NCBI GenBank assembly: GCA_963746275.1
Contig: CAVVAX010000032.1
Coordinates: 11,591 to 75,590 of the forward strand
Direction: 5' to 3'
Source of the DNA: JAEULH01 sp963746275
GTDB taxonomy: Bacteria > Pseudomonadota > Alphaproteobacteria > Rhodospirillales > Defluviicoccaceae
Length of the DNA: 64,000 bases
Numbering within the stretch: position 1 is the stretch's first letter; each line of letters starts with the position of its first letter. Shown one piece after another: positions 35,714 to 48,044 of this stretch. Position numbers and translations under genes: made by a program. The notes beneath the pieces are model-generated. The model searched no databases and was not told the DNA's origin. It saw only the letters and a program-made list of their open reading frames with translations.

Positions 35714-36875
35714 GTGGCGCGGCTGACGCTGAGCGCGTTTCGCTGCTATGCCTATCCGCCGGCTGGACCTGGGGCCCGAGACGGTCGTCCTCACCGGCGC
35801 CAACGGCTCCGGCAAGACGACCATTCTCGAGGCGCTGTCGCTGCTGGCTCCGGGGCGGGGCCTGCGCCGCGCCCGCCTGGACGAGTTGAAGCGCCAGGAC
35901 GTAGGTGGCGGTGGCGGCGGCGAAACGCCGAACGGAGGTGGTCCGTGGGCCGTCGCGGCGCGCCTGAGGACGCCGTCCGGTGACGTCGACGTCGGCACCG
36001 GCCTTGTGGCCGCGCCGGCGGCCGCCGGTCGTGAGCGCCGGCACGTGCGCATCGACGCCCAGCCGGCGCGGGCGCAGTCGGCGCTGGCGGCGGTGCTCGG
36101 CGTCACCTGGCTCACTCCGGACATGGACCGCCTGTTCGCCGAAGGAACGGCGGCCCGGCGGCGCTTTCTCGACCGGCTGGTCTACGGCCTCGATCCCGAC
36201 CACGTGCGCCGGGTGAACGCCTACGAGACGGCCATGCACGAGCGCGCCCGCCTCCTTCGCCAGGGCGCGGCGGATCCGGGGTGGCTCTCGGCCTTGGAGG
36301 AAACGATGGCCGCGCATGGGGTGGCGGTCGCAGCAGCCAGGCGCGATGTCGCCGGGCGCCTGAGCGCCGAGGCCGCCGTCGCCGGCGCCTTCCCCGGCGC
36401 CGCGCTCGAGGTCGCCGGCGCGGTCGAGGCCTGGCTTGCCGAGGACGGCTCCGCCCTCGATGTCGAAGGCCGGCTGCGCGAGGCCCTGGCGCAGGCGCGG
36501 CCAGTCGATGCCGAGGCCGGCGGCGCCAGCGTCGGCCCGCACAGGAGCGACCTGGTCGTCCGCCACGCCCGCAGCGGCCGCCCCGCGCGGGCCTGCTCCA
36601 CCGGCGAGCAGAAGACGCTGCTGATCGCGCTCGTTCTCGCTGCGGCCCGGCTCCAGGAGGCCGAGCGCGGCGCCGCACCCCTGCTCCTGCTGGACGAGGT
36701 CGCGGCCCACCTCGATGCCGGCCATCGCGCCGCGCTTTTCGCCGAGGTGGCCGCGCTTCGCGCCCAGGCATGGTACGCTGGCACCGACCGCGGTGTCTTC
36801 GCGCCGCTGGAGGGCTACGCCCAGTTCATCTCCCTTGGCCAGGGGCCGTCCGAACGCGGCATCACGTCCGGCTGA
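35714..36875 (+). CDS. recF: DNA replication and repair protein RecF (one frameshift near the start)
   Basis: SMC-like ATPase that loads RecA at gaps. The real N-terminus, VARLTLSAFRCYA from GTG 35714, is in a different frame from the rest. Near 35746-35756 one extra base shifts it into RRLDLGPETVVLTGANGSGK, where Walker A is GANGSGKT. After that: TWLTPDMDRLFAEG and FLDRLVYGLDPDHVRRV, the signature region CSTGEQKTLLIALVLA and Walker B LLLLDEVAAHLD. Using only the ATG at 35748 would lose the first beta strand. Lies between dnaN and gyrB. Confidence 0.9.
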
Positions 36876-36900
36876 TCTCGACGAAGGAACAACCAGTCCG

Positions 36901-39348
<2,448 letters not shown>

Positions 39349-39380
39349 AGCCTTGGAGTTGATCCGCGGGCCGACCCGCA

Positions 39381-39414
39381 GGGAAAGTCGCTGGCCGGCG
39401 AACCGGCCAGCGAC
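39381..39414 (-). terminator. Strong hairpin between gyrB and the small convergent gene
   Basis: Perfect 12-bp stem GTCGCTGGCCGG / CCGGCCAGCGAC with a four-base loop (TTCG when read on the minus strand, a very stable tetraloop). On the minus strand it is followed by TTTCCC, so it fits a terminator for the small gene at 39425-39580. It can also protect or end the gyrB message. Confidence 0.75.
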
Positions 39415-39424
39415 AGGGCGAGGT

Positions 39425-39580
39425 TCAGTCGGTCCCGGGGAGGTATTTGATGTACATCGTCATGTTGAAGGGCTGGTCCTCGTTGGCGGGCGCCGCCGGA
39501 TGGGCGTCAAACCCGAGCGTGAGCTCTGCGCTTGGCTCGGTTTGGGAATGGTCGAAATGGTCGTCGGCTCGCGGATTCAC
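39425..39580 (-). CDS. Very small conserved-looking protein (51 residues)
   Basis: GTG start at 39580 with GGGAGG eight bases upstream, 51 codons, TGA at 39425-39427, followed within about 15 bases by a strong terminator hairpin. The product begins VNPRADDHFDHSQTEPSAEL and ends FNMTMYIKYLPGTD. It is acidic, without a signal or membrane segment, and rich in polar residues. A good ribosome site plus a dedicated terminator argue for a real gene. I do not recognise a family. It lies convergent to gyrB and divergent from dprA. Confidence 0.6.
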   Translation of the reverse strand: MNPRADDHFDHSQTEPSAELTLGFDAHPAAPANEDQPFNMTMYIKYLPGTD

Positions 39581-39794
39581 GTGTGCCTCCCGAATTGGCT
39601 GTGGCGCTTAAAGGTCCAAATGACCCCCGAGGTTAATAGCGCCTATCACCCGCAGAATGTTCCAAACAAGGTTGCCGGAGCAAGCGGAAAAACGCACGAT
39701 TGTTTCTTCCAGGGGCCTCGCGTTGCAATTTTGTGACATCCGGCTTCGGGTGGCGCTCCATCCTGCCGGCTTATCCGCGCGAGCCGGCGCCGCG

Positions 39795-40988
39795 ATGACC
39801 GCGCTGGCCAAGGCCGACGAAAGGCCCGGGCGGCCCGCCAGCGCCAGAGAGGTCAACACGATCGGCGATCAGGAGCGGATCGATCGGCTGCGTTTGATTC
39901 GCAGCGAGAACGTCGGTCCCATCACCTTTCGCCGGCTGGTCCTCCGCTACCGCTCCGCCGCAGCCGCGCTCGACGCCCTGCCGAGGCTCGCCAGGCGCGG
40001 CGGCACCCGGATGGCGCCCAGGATCTGCACGGCCGCCGAGGCCGAGGCCGAGCTCGCGGCGCTTGGCGCGATCGGCGCGCGCCTCGTCGCCCTGGACGAG
40101 GCCGACTATCCGCCGCTGCTCGCCCACGTCGACGACGCGCCGCCCCTCATAGCCATGCTCGGCGACGCGTCGATCCTGCACCGGCCGGCCGTCGCCATCG
40201 TCGGCGCCCGCAACGCCTCGCTGAACGGCCGGCGCATGGCCGCCGATCTCGCGCGCGATCTCGGCGCCGCCGGCTGCAGCGTCGTCTCCGGGCTCGCCCA
40301 CGGCATCGACGCCGCCGCCCACGCGGCGGCACTGGGGTCCGGCACCGTCGCGGTGGTCGCCGGCGGCATCGACGTGGTCTATCCGCAGGACCATCAGGAT
40401 CTCTACACCGCCATTGCCGAGCGGGGCTTGATCCTGGCCGAGATGCCGCCGGGGCTGCGGCCGCAGGCCGGGCACTTCCCCAGGCGCAACCGGCTGATCT
40501 CGGGCACGTGCCGAGGCGTCGTGGTCGTGGAAGCCAGCCTGCGGTCGGGATCGCTGATCACCGCGCGCCTCGCGCTCGAGCAGGGGCGCGAGGTGTTGGC
40601 GGTGCCGGGTTCGCCGCTCGATCCCCGCGCGCGCGGCGCCAACGACCTGATCCGCCAGGGCGCGACGCTGGTCGAAAGCGCAGCCGACGTGCTGAACGCG
40701 CTCTCCCGGCCGCCCTCTCAGACCGCGGGGAGCTCGGCCGCTATCGCTCCTGTGGCCGAGGTGGACGTCGACGATGCCGAGGACGGAGCCTCGCCCGATG
40801 CGGCAGAACGGATCGCCGCGGCGCTGTCGGCCGCGCCGGTGACGGTTGACGAACTGATCCGTAGCTGCCAATTGTCGCCTCCCCTGGTGAACACCATTTT
40901 GCTCGAATGGGAATTGGCCGGCCGGATCGAGCGCCTGCCCGGGAACCGGATCGCAATGATCGCCTTCGCGAAGACCCCCAGCCGATGA
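39795..40988 (+). CDS. dprA: DNA-processing protein DprA
   Basis: 397 residues from ATG 39795 (the frame is open upstream). It binds single-stranded DNA and loads RecA in transformation. An N-terminal SAM-like/HhH part (IRSENVGPITFRRLVLRYRS) precedes the Rossmann-like core: VAIVGARNASLNGRRMAADL, SGLAHGIDAAAHAAAL, VVAGGIDVVYPQDHQDL, PRRNRLISGTCRGVVVVEA, SLITARLALEQGREVLAVPG. A C-terminal winged helix (~335-397: TVDELIRSCQLSPPLVNTIL) completes it. Its stop overlaps the topA start by four bases (ATGA). Confidence 0.95.
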   Translation: MTALAKADERPGRPASAREVNTIGDQERIDRLRLIRSENVGPITFRRLVLRYRSAAAALDALPRLARRGGTRMAPRICTAAEAEAELAALGAIGARLVALDEADYPPLLAHVDDAPPLIAMLGDASILHRPAVAIVGARNASLNGRRMAADLARDLGAAGCSVVSGLAHGIDAAAHAAALGSGTVAVVAGGIDVVYPQDHQDLYTAIAERGLILAEMPPGLRPQAGHFPRRNRLISGTCRGVVVVEASLRSGSLITARLALEQGREVLAVPGSPLDPRARGANDLIRQGATLVESAADVLNALSRPPSQTAGSSAAIAPVAEVDVDDAEDGASPDAAERIAAALSAAPVTVDELIRSCQLSPPLVNTILLEWELAGRIERLPGNRIAMIAFAKTPSR

Positions 40989-43713
40989 ACGTCGTCATCG
41001 TCGAGTCACCGGCGAAGGCAAAAACCATCAACAAGTATCTGGGGCCGGGGTACACGGTGCTGGCCAGCTACGGCCACATCCGCGACCTGCCGGCCAAGGA
41101 CGGCTCGGTGCGCCCCGAGGCCGACTTCTCCATGGACTGGGAGCTCGATCCCAAGGCCAAGGCGCGGATCAAGGACATCGCCGACGCGCTGCGCGGCGCC
41201 GAGCACCTGTATCTTGCGACCGACCCGGATCGCGAGGGCGAGGCCATCTCCTGGCACGTCCGCGAGGTCCTCGACGGGCGCAAGGCGCTGAAGGGCATCG
41301 GCGTCAAGCGCGTCGTCTTCAACGCGATCACCAAGACGGCGATCGAGGACGCCTTCGCCCATCCCCGTGACCTGAACCGCGAGCTCGTCGACGCCTACCT
41401 GGCCCGGCGTGCCCTCGACTATCTCGTCGGCTTCACGCTGTCGCCGGTCCTCTGGCGCAAGCTTCCCGGCAGCCGCTCGGCGGGACGCGTGCAGTCGGTG
41501 GCGCTCAGGCTGATCTGCGACCGCGAGAACGAGATCGAGGACTTCCGCACCCAGGAGTACTGGAGCGTCAAGGGCGTCTTCCGCACCAGGCACGGCGAGA
41601 CCGTCGAGGCGGGGCTGACCCATCTCGACGGGCGCAAGCTCGACAAGATGGCGATCGCGACGCAGGAGCGAGGCGGAGGCCGCGGTCCGCGCGGTCGAGG
41701 CCTGCGACTATGCCGTCGACAAGGTCGAGCGCAAGCAGACCCGCCGGCACCCGGCGCCGCCGTTCATCACCTCGACGCTGCAGCAGGAAGCCTCGCGCAA
41801 GCTCGGGATGTCGGCGACGCAGACGATGCGCACGGCGCAGCGGCTCTACGAGGGCATCGCCATCGACGGCGAGACGGTCGGGCTCATCACCTACATGCGG
41901 ACCGACGGCGTGCAGATGGCGGGCGAGGCCATCGCCGCCTGCCGCGACCTGATCGGCGGCGACTACGGCGAGAAGTACCTGCCGGAGAAGCCGCGGATCT
42001 ACAAGACCAAGGCGAAGAACGCGCAGGAAGCCCACGAGGCCATCCGCCCGACCGATGTCCGCCGCCGGCCGGATCAGGTGGCGCGCTTTCTCGACAACGA
42101 CCAGGCGCGGCTCTACGCGCTGATCTGGAAGCGGACGCTGGCGAGCCAGATGGAGTCGGCGGTCCTCGACCAGATCGCCGCCGACATCGCCTCTCCCGAC
42201 CGCCAGGTCATGCTCCGCGCCACCGGCTCGGTCATCGCCTTCGACGGCTTCCTCAAGCTCTACCGCGAGGATCGCGACGACGCCGACCGCGACGCCGAGG
42301 CCCAGGTCGAAGGCAAGGTGCTCCCCGACCTGAAGGAGGGCGATCCGCTGGAGCGGTTGAAGGTGCTGGCCGAGCAGCACTTCACCCAGCCACCGCCGCG
42401 CTACACCGAAGCGAGCCTGGTAAAGCGGCTGGAGGAGCTCGGCATCGGCCGGCCGTCGACCTATGCCAGCATTATCTCGGTGCTGCAGGACCGCAAGTAC
42501 GTGCGCCTGGAGAGCAAGCGGTTCGTGCCCGAGGACCGCGGCCGGCTGGTTACGGCGTTCCTGACCAGCTTCTTCGAGCGCTACTTCGACTACGGCTTCA
42601 CTGCCGCGATGGAGGAGAAGCTCGACGACGTCTCCGGCGGGCGGATCGACTGGCGGGCGGTCCTCAGCGACTTCTGGCGTGATTTCAGCGCCAGCGTCGA
42701 GGAGACCAAGGACCTGCGGGTCAAGGAGGTGCTGGATGCGCTGGACCAGATCCTCGGCCCCCACTTCTTCCGCGACGCCGGCGACGGCCGCGACCCGCGC
42801 CGCTGCCCCGCCTGCGCCGACGGCCGGTTGAACCTGAAGCTCGGCAAGTTCGGCGCCTTCATCGGCTGCTCCAACTACCCCGACTGCCGCCACACCCGGC
42901 CGCTGATCCCGATCCGCGGCGACGAGAGCGACGCGGTCAAGGAGATCGAGGGCCAGGGGCGTGAGCTCGGGCGCGACTCCGGCGAGCGGCCAGCCGGTCG
43001 TCGTCAAGCGCGGCCCGTACGGCTACTACATCCAGCTCGGCCAGGCCGGCAATGGCGGCGAGAAGCCGAAGCGGATCACCGTTCCGCGCGGCATGGACCC
43101 GGAAAGCCTCGATCTGGATACGGCGGTCGCGCTGCTGGGCCTGCCGCGGACGGTGGGTCCCCACCCCGAGACCGGGGAGGCGATCACCGCCGGCATCGGC
43201 CGCTTCGGCCCCTACATCCGGATGGGCGACCTCTACGTCTCGCTCAGGGGCGACGACGACGTCCTGTCCGTCGGGCTCAACCGCGCCGTCGACCTCATCG
43301 CCGGCGCCGCAAAGCGGCGCACCCCCGGCAAGACCATCGGCGAGCACCCCGAGGACGGCAAGCCGATCGTGCTCAAGGCCGGCCGTTATGGGCCGTACCT
43401 GGAGCACAACAAGCTTCGCGCCACCCTGCCCAAGGACGTCGATGCCGACGCGGTGAGCATCGAGCAGGCGGTGGCCGTGCTGGCGGCAAAGGCTGGGGCC
43501 TCCGGCAAGGCCACGGGCGCAGCCAAGGCCAAGCCCGGCAAACCGAAGGCTGCGGCGAAGCCGGCCGCCGGGCGAGGCGCGGCGAGCACCAAGACTGCGC
43601 CCGGGGCGAAGGCCGGGGTGGCTAAGGCGACCAGGCGAAGTGCTGCTGCATCCCCGTCCGCTGGCCGAAAGGCGACGGGCCGCGGGGCTGCCCGGCGCGA
43701 TCCGTCCGCCTGA
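40985..43713 (+). CDS. topA: DNA topoisomerase I (two frameshifts)
   Basis: ATG overlaps dprA. TOPRIM domain NVVIVESPAKAKTINKYLG with TDPDREGEAI; the active tyrosine is in GLITYMRTDGVQM; GIGRPSTYASII follows. A zinc-finger unit CPACADGRLNLKLGKFGAF with CSNYPDC is followed by TopA C-terminal repeat modules (KRGPYGYYIQLG, GRFGPYIRMGDLYVSL, AGRYGPYLEHNKLRATLP) and a Lys/Ala tail. The frame breaks near 41666-41680 (CGAGGCGG, one G too many) and near 42970-42985. About 910 residues when repaired. It relaxes negative supercoils and is essential in most bacteria, so errors are the likely cause. Confidence 0.93.
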
Positions 43714-43815
43714 AGCGCGGGCCGGACTTCGTTTGCCGCTCGCGGCGGCGGGGCCTATGTGTAGCCTGTCGCGCGGGCCGCTCCCGCACCACGCCTCAAG
43801 CAAAGCGTCGTCATC

Positions 43816-46044
43816 GTGACCAAGCCAACCGCCAGTACAGCAGCGCCGTTGCCAAGCCGCGAGCAGGTGCTTGAATACATCCAGTCGAGCCCCGGCCGCG
43901 TCGGCAAGCGCGAGCTCGCCCGCGCCTTCCGCCTGAACGCCGAGCAGAAGGTCGAGCTTCGCGAACTCCTGCGCGAGCTGGAGGACGACGGCTCGATCAG
44001 CCGCGGCCATGGCCGCCAGTTCCGCCGCCCGGGCCGGCTACCGACGGTAGCGGTCCTCGAGATCCTCGACGTCGACGTGGACGGCGAGATGACCGCCAAG
44101 CCCGCCAGCTGGGCCGAAGAAGGCCCACCGCCAAGGATCTACGTCGTTCCCGAACGCCGCAGCCGGGCGGCGCTGGTGCGCGGCGATCGTGTCCTGGCGC
44201 GGCTCGCACAGGCCCCGAGCGGCGGCTACGAAGCGCGCATCATCCGCCGGCTGCACGCCGGGCCGGTCCGCACACTCGGCATCTTCGAGCTCGTCGGCGG
44301 CCGCGGCCGGCTCCTGCCGGTCGACCGCCGCGTCAAGGAGGAGTTTGAGGTCACCGACGCCATGGGCGCCGAACCCGGCGAGTTGGTCTGGGCCGAAGTG
44401 GACCAGAGCAAGCCGCTGGGCCTGCGCCGGGCCAGGGTTGTCGAGCGCTGTGGCCCGGCGCGCGGGCCCCGCTCGATCAGCCTGATCACCATCCAGGACC
44501 ACGACATCCCGGCGCGGTTTCCCGAGGCGGTGGTGGCGATGGCGGCCGCGGCGGGACCGGCGCCTCTCGAAGGCCGCGAGGATCTGCGCCAGGTGCCGCT
44601 GGTCACCATCGACGGCGAGGACGCCCGGGACTTCGACGACGCGGTGTGGGCCGAGCCGGATCCGGATCCCGGCAACCGCGGAGGCTGGCACCTGCTGGTC
44701 GCCATCGCCGACGTCGCCTGGTACGTCCGCCCCGGCAGCCCGCTCGATCGCGAGGCCTTCCTCCGCGGCAACTCCGTCTACTTCCCCGACCGCGTCGTGC
44801 CGATGCTGCCGGAGGACATCTCCAACGGCTGGTGCTCCCTCGTCCCGGGCGAGGACCGGCCGTGCGTTGCCGCGCACCTGTGGCTCGACGCGGCGGGCCA
44901 GCTGCGCCGCCACCGCTTCGTCCGCGGGCTGATGCGCTCGGCGGCGAGGCTCACCTACGGCCAGGTGCAGGCGGCCGCCGATGGCCGCGCAGACGAAACG
45001 ACGGAGACGCTGGCTGAGGGCGTCATCGCGCCCTTGTATGCTGCCTATCGGACGCTGGCTGAGGCACGGGGGAAGCGCGGCGTGCTCGAGCTCGACGTGC
45101 CCGAGCGCCGCGTCGTCATCGATCCCGCCACCGGCGGCATCGACCGGGTCCAGTTCCGCGAGCGCCTCGACAGCCACAAGCTGATCGAGGAGTTCATGAT
45201 CTGCGCCAACGTCGCCGCCGCCGAGGCGCTGGAGAAGGCGAAGCGGCCGTGCATGTACCGGGTGCACGACCGGCCGCCGGACGACAAGCTGCAGGCGCTT
45301 CGCGACTTCCTCGACACGCTTGGGATCAACCTGCCGCGGGGCCAAGTCATGCGCGCGGGCGATCTCAACCGCATCCTTGCCAAGGCCGCCGGCCGGCCCG
45401 AGGCCCGCCTCGTCAACGAGGTGATGCTGCGCAGCCAGTCGCAGGCGGTCTACTCGCCCGCCAACATCGGCCACTTCGGTCTCGCCCTTAAACGCTACTG
45501 CCACTTCACCTCGCCGATCCGTCGTTACGCCGACCTCATGGTCCACCGCGCCCTGATCGACGGGTTCGGCCTTGGCGACGGCGGCGCCGATCCCGCCGGC
45601 ATTGACATGGGCAAGGCCGGCGAGCATGTCTCCGGCACCGAGCGGCGGGCCGCTGCCGCGGAGCGCGACGCGCTCGACCGCTTCACCGCGGCCTATCTTG
45701 CCGACAAGATCGGCGCGGAGTTCCCGGCGAGGGTTAACGGCGTGACCCGCTTCGGTCTGTTCGTGACGCTGAACGAGATCGGCGCCGACGGGCTGATCCC
45801 GATCAGTACGCTCCCCGACGACTACTACGAGCACGACGAAAAGGGCCACCGCCTTGTCGGTCGGCGCGGCCGGCTCGAGTTCCGCCTGGGCGATGCGCTC
45901 GACGTCCGCCTGCTTGAGGCCAACCCGATCACCGGCGGCATCATCTTCGCCCTCGCCGGGATGCCGGAGAGCACACGGCGGCGGGCGGCGCCGGCACGGC
46001 GCGGCGCCGCCGGCCGCGCGCTCGCGCGCAAACGGCGAAGCTGA
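43816..46044 (+). CDS. rnr: Ribonuclease R
   Basis: 742 residues from GTG 43816. 3'-5' exoribonuclease that degrades structured RNA. N-terminal winged helix (~10-65), cold-shock domains, then the RNB core with IDGEDARDFDDAVWAE (catalytic Asp cluster), HFTSPIRRYADLMVHRAL and RVHDRPPDDKLQAL. A C-terminal S1 domain follows (EFPARVNGVTRFGLFVTL), and a basic tail rich in Arg. Complete. It follows topA by about 100 bases. Confidence 0.95.
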   Translation: MTKPTASTAAPLPSREQVLEYIQSSPGRVGKRELARAFRLNAEQKVELRELLRELEDDGSISRGHGRQFRRPGRLPTVAVLEILDVDVDGEMTAKPASWAEEGPPPRIYVVPERRSRAALVRGDRVLARLAQAPSGGYEARIIRRLHAGPVRTLGIFELVGGRGRLLPVDRRVKEEFEVTDAMGAEPGELVWAEVDQSKPLGLRRARVVERCGPARGPRSISLITIQDHDIPARFPEAVVAMAAAAGPAPLEGREDLRQVPLVTIDGEDARDFDDAVWAEPDPDPGNRGGWHLLVAIADVAWYVRPGSPLDREAFLRGNSVYFPDRVVPMLPEDISNGWCSLVPGEDRPCVAAHLWLDAAGQLRRHRFVRGLMRSAARLTYGQVQAAADGRADETTETLAEGVIAPLYAAYRTLAEARGKRGVLELDVPERRVVIDPATGGIDRVQFRERLDSHKLIEEFMICANVAAAEALEKAKRPCMYRVHDRPPDDKLQALRDFLDTLGINLPRGQVMRAGDLNRILAKAAGRPEARLVNEVMLRSQSQAVYSPANIGHFGLALKRYCHFTSPIRRYADLMVHRALIDGFGLGDGGADPAGIDMGKAGEHVSGTERRAAAAERDALDRFTAAYLADKIGAEFPARVNGVTRFGLFVTLNEIGADGLIPISTLPDDYYEHDEKGHRLVGRRGRLEFRLGDALDVRLLEANPITGGIIFALAGMPESTRRRAAPARRGAAGRALARKRRS

Positions 46045-46066
46045 GCGCCGAGCGCGGCGGGCTGGC

Positions 46067-47020
46067 ATGGAGGCGGACTTCATCTTCGACGTCTCGCCGG
46101 TGCCCTCGGTGCACGCCTCGACGCTTGCAGAGGCGCCCGGCGGCAGCCTCCTCGCCGCCTGGTTCGGCGGCTCATTCGAGGGCCACGAGGACGTCGGCAT
46201 CTGGCTCTCGGAGAAGCCGGACCGGCACCGGCGCTGGTCCGAGCCTCGCCTCGTCGCGGACGGGGTTCAGCCCGACGGCCGGCGCTTCTCCTGCTGGAAC
46301 CCCGTGCTACATCGGGGCGGCGACGGGAGGCTTTTGCTGTTCTATAAGGTCGGGCCCAGCCCCAGGCGATGGTGGGGCATGGTCACCCACTCGACCGACG
46401 GCGGGCGGAGCTGGGCTCAGCCGGAACGCCTGGCCGACGGCATCCTCGGGCCGATCAAGAACAAGCCGGTGGAGACGCCGGACCGCCTGCTCATCAGCCC
46501 GTCGAGCAGCGAGCACGCCGGCTGGCGCATCCATCTCGAGTACTCGCGCGATGGCGGCCACACCTGGCGGGTGGGCAAGCCGTTGAACACGGGCCGCGAC
46601 TTCGCCGCGATCCAGCCCTGCATCCTGGCCTACGCCGAGGGGTTCCAGATCCTTTGCCGCAGCCGCCAGGGGGTCATTACCGAGTGCCGCTCGGCCGACG
46701 GACTGCACTGGTCGAAGATGCGCCCGACGGAGTTGCCGAACCCCGACAGCGGCATCGATGGGGCGGTGCTGGCCGACGGCCGCGGCCTCGTCGTCTACAA
46801 CCACTCGGCCCGCAAGCGCACGCCGCTCAACGTCGCGGTCAGCAGCGATGAGGGCCGGACCTGGGTGCCGATGCTGGTGCTCGAGCGCGACGCCGGCGAA
46901 TTCTCCTATCCCGCCGTCATCGTCGACGCGGCCGGCCTTATCCACATCGCCTACACCTGGAACCGGCAGACCATCCGCCACGTCATGATCGACGCGCGCG
47001 AGCTTTGCCGTTTGGTCTAA
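46067..47020 (+). CDS. Sialidase-like (BNR/Asp-box) beta-propeller protein
   Basis: 317 residues from ATG 46067. It carries at least three Asp-box repeats, STDGGRSW, SRDGGHTW and SSDEGRTW, and the N-terminal HASTLAEAPGGSLLAAWFGG with GHEDVGIWLS typical of exo-alpha-sialidase-like proteins. A CWNPVL segment and an RYN-type NHSARKRTPL region resemble the same fold. No signal peptide is visible, so a secreted sialidase role is doubtful; a cytoplasmic glycan-processing role is possible. It starts 22 bases after rnr. Confidence 0.8.
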   Translation: MEADFIFDVSPVPSVHASTLAEAPGGSLLAAWFGGSFEGHEDVGIWLSEKPDRHRRWSEPRLVADGVQPDGRRFSCWNPVLHRGGDGRLLLFYKVGPSPRRWWGMVTHSTDGGRSWAQPERLADGILGPIKNKPVETPDRLLISPSSSEHAGWRIHLEYSRDGGHTWRVGKPLNTGRDFAAIQPCILAYAEGFQILCRSRQGVITECRSADGLHWSKMRPTELPNPDSGIDGAVLADGRGLVVYNHSARKRTPLNVAVSSDEGRTWVPMLVLERDAGEFSYPAVIVDAAGLIHIAYTWNRQTIRHVMIDARELCRLV

Positions 47021-47119
47021 GCTACGAGCATGTGGCGTTGACATGGAACACGAACGCGTGCGGGATGGGGTGCGTCCGGCAGCCCTGACGGGCGGGAAGG
47101 CGGCAAGAGGAGATTGGCG

Positions 47120-47440
47120 ATGAAGGCATTCGCGGCCCTGGCGCTGATGATCGCAATCGCGGCCTCCGGCGAGGCGCGCGCCTGGCAGATGGAGTCGGTC
47201 GAGCCCCGCCAGGGCCAGAACATCATCGGCGCCGACCCGGCGACACCCGGAATCGGCGGTGGCGCCTCCGGTTCGGGACCGTTCATGCGGATCGAGCCGG
47301 TGCAGCCGGGCGGCCGTGGAGGGCTGTTCGAGGGCGACAGGCGGCGACCGCCGCTGTTCGACGAGGGCCGCGACCCATTCTATCGCCCGGGCTCGGGGCG
47401 CAACTGTTCCGGCGAGGGGCCGGGCCGGGTCTGCTTCTGA
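47120..47440 (+). CDS. Small secreted hypothetical protein
   Basis: 106 residues, AGAGGAG before ATG 47120. A signal peptide (MKAFAALALMIAIAASG, cleavage near ARA-WQM) is followed by a Gly/Pro/Arg-rich mature part with no recognisable domain. It ends in two cysteines (NCSGEGPGRVCF) that could form a disulfide. Probably periplasmic or exported. Function unknown. Confidence 0.6.
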   Translation: MKAFAALALMIAIAASGEARAWQMESVEPRQGQNIIGADPATPGIGGGASGSGPFMRIEPVQPGGRGGLFEGDRRRPPLFDEGRDPFYRPGSGRNCSGEGPGRVCF

Positions 47441-47468
47441 GGGGAGGCTGGGCGCGCGGAAGCCTTGC

Positions 47469-48017
47469 ATGACCTCGCAAAAGGAGAAGATGCTGGCCGG
47501 CGCGCTCTACGATCCGGCCGATCCCGAGATCCAGTCTGACCAGGAAGCGACCAAGGCGTGGCTGGTCCGCTACAATGCCAGCCTGGCGGCGGCCCCCGCG
47601 GAGCGCCGGCGGCTCTTGGCCGAACGTTTTGCCGCGGTCGGCGACGGAGCCGTGATCCGCCCGCCGTTCTACTGCGACTACGGCTACAACATCAGCCTCG
47701 GCGCCGGCTCGTTCCTCAACTTCAACTGCGTCATCCTCGACGTCTGCGAGGTCGTCATCGGCGAGAAGACGCAGATCGGCCCGGGCGTTCAGCTCATCGC
47801 CGCCGACCATCCGCGCGAGGAGGAGTTGCGCGACGCCGGCCTGGAGTTTGCCAAGCCCGTGCGCATCGGCCGCAATGTCTGGATCGGCGCCGGCAGCATC
47901 GTTCTGCCGGGCGTCACCATCGGCGACGGCGCGATCATCGGCGCCGGCAGCATCGTCACCCGCGACGTGCCCGCGGGCGCCACGGCCTTTGGCAATCCAG
48001 CGAGGATCCGGCCCTGA
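47469..48017 (+). CDS. Sugar O-acetyltransferase (maltose/galactoside type)
   Basis: 182 residues. It starts SQKEKMLAGALYDPADPEIQ, the typical mac N-terminal domain, followed by left-handed beta-helix hexapeptide repeats: PPFYCDYGYNISLGAGSFLN, ADHPREEELR with the catalytic His, and IGRNVWIGAGSIVLPGVTIG. It transfers acetyl from acetyl-CoA to a sugar 6-hydroxyl. It is 28 bases after the small secreted protein gene and may be co-transcribed with it. Confidence 0.9.
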   Translation: MTSQKEKMLAGALYDPADPEIQSDQEATKAWLVRYNASLAAAPAERRRLLAERFAAVGDGAVIRPPFYCDYGYNISLGAGSFLNFNCVILDVCEVVIGEKTQIGPGVQLIAADHPREEELRDAGLEFAKPVRIGRNVWIGAGSIVLPGVTIGDGAIIGAGSIVTRDVPAGATAFGNPARIRP

Positions 48018-48044
48018 CCGGGCGGGATGAGCACGGCGGTGCGG

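Noticed and set aside
39353..39736. 127-codon frame after gyrB on the plus strand
   Set aside because: Crosses the strong hairpin and the antisense small gene; begins with low-complexity Arg-rich sequence and has no convincing ribosome site.
44038..46200. 720-codon open frame opposite rnr
   Set aside because: Antisense to intact RNase R; composition-biased and without motifs.
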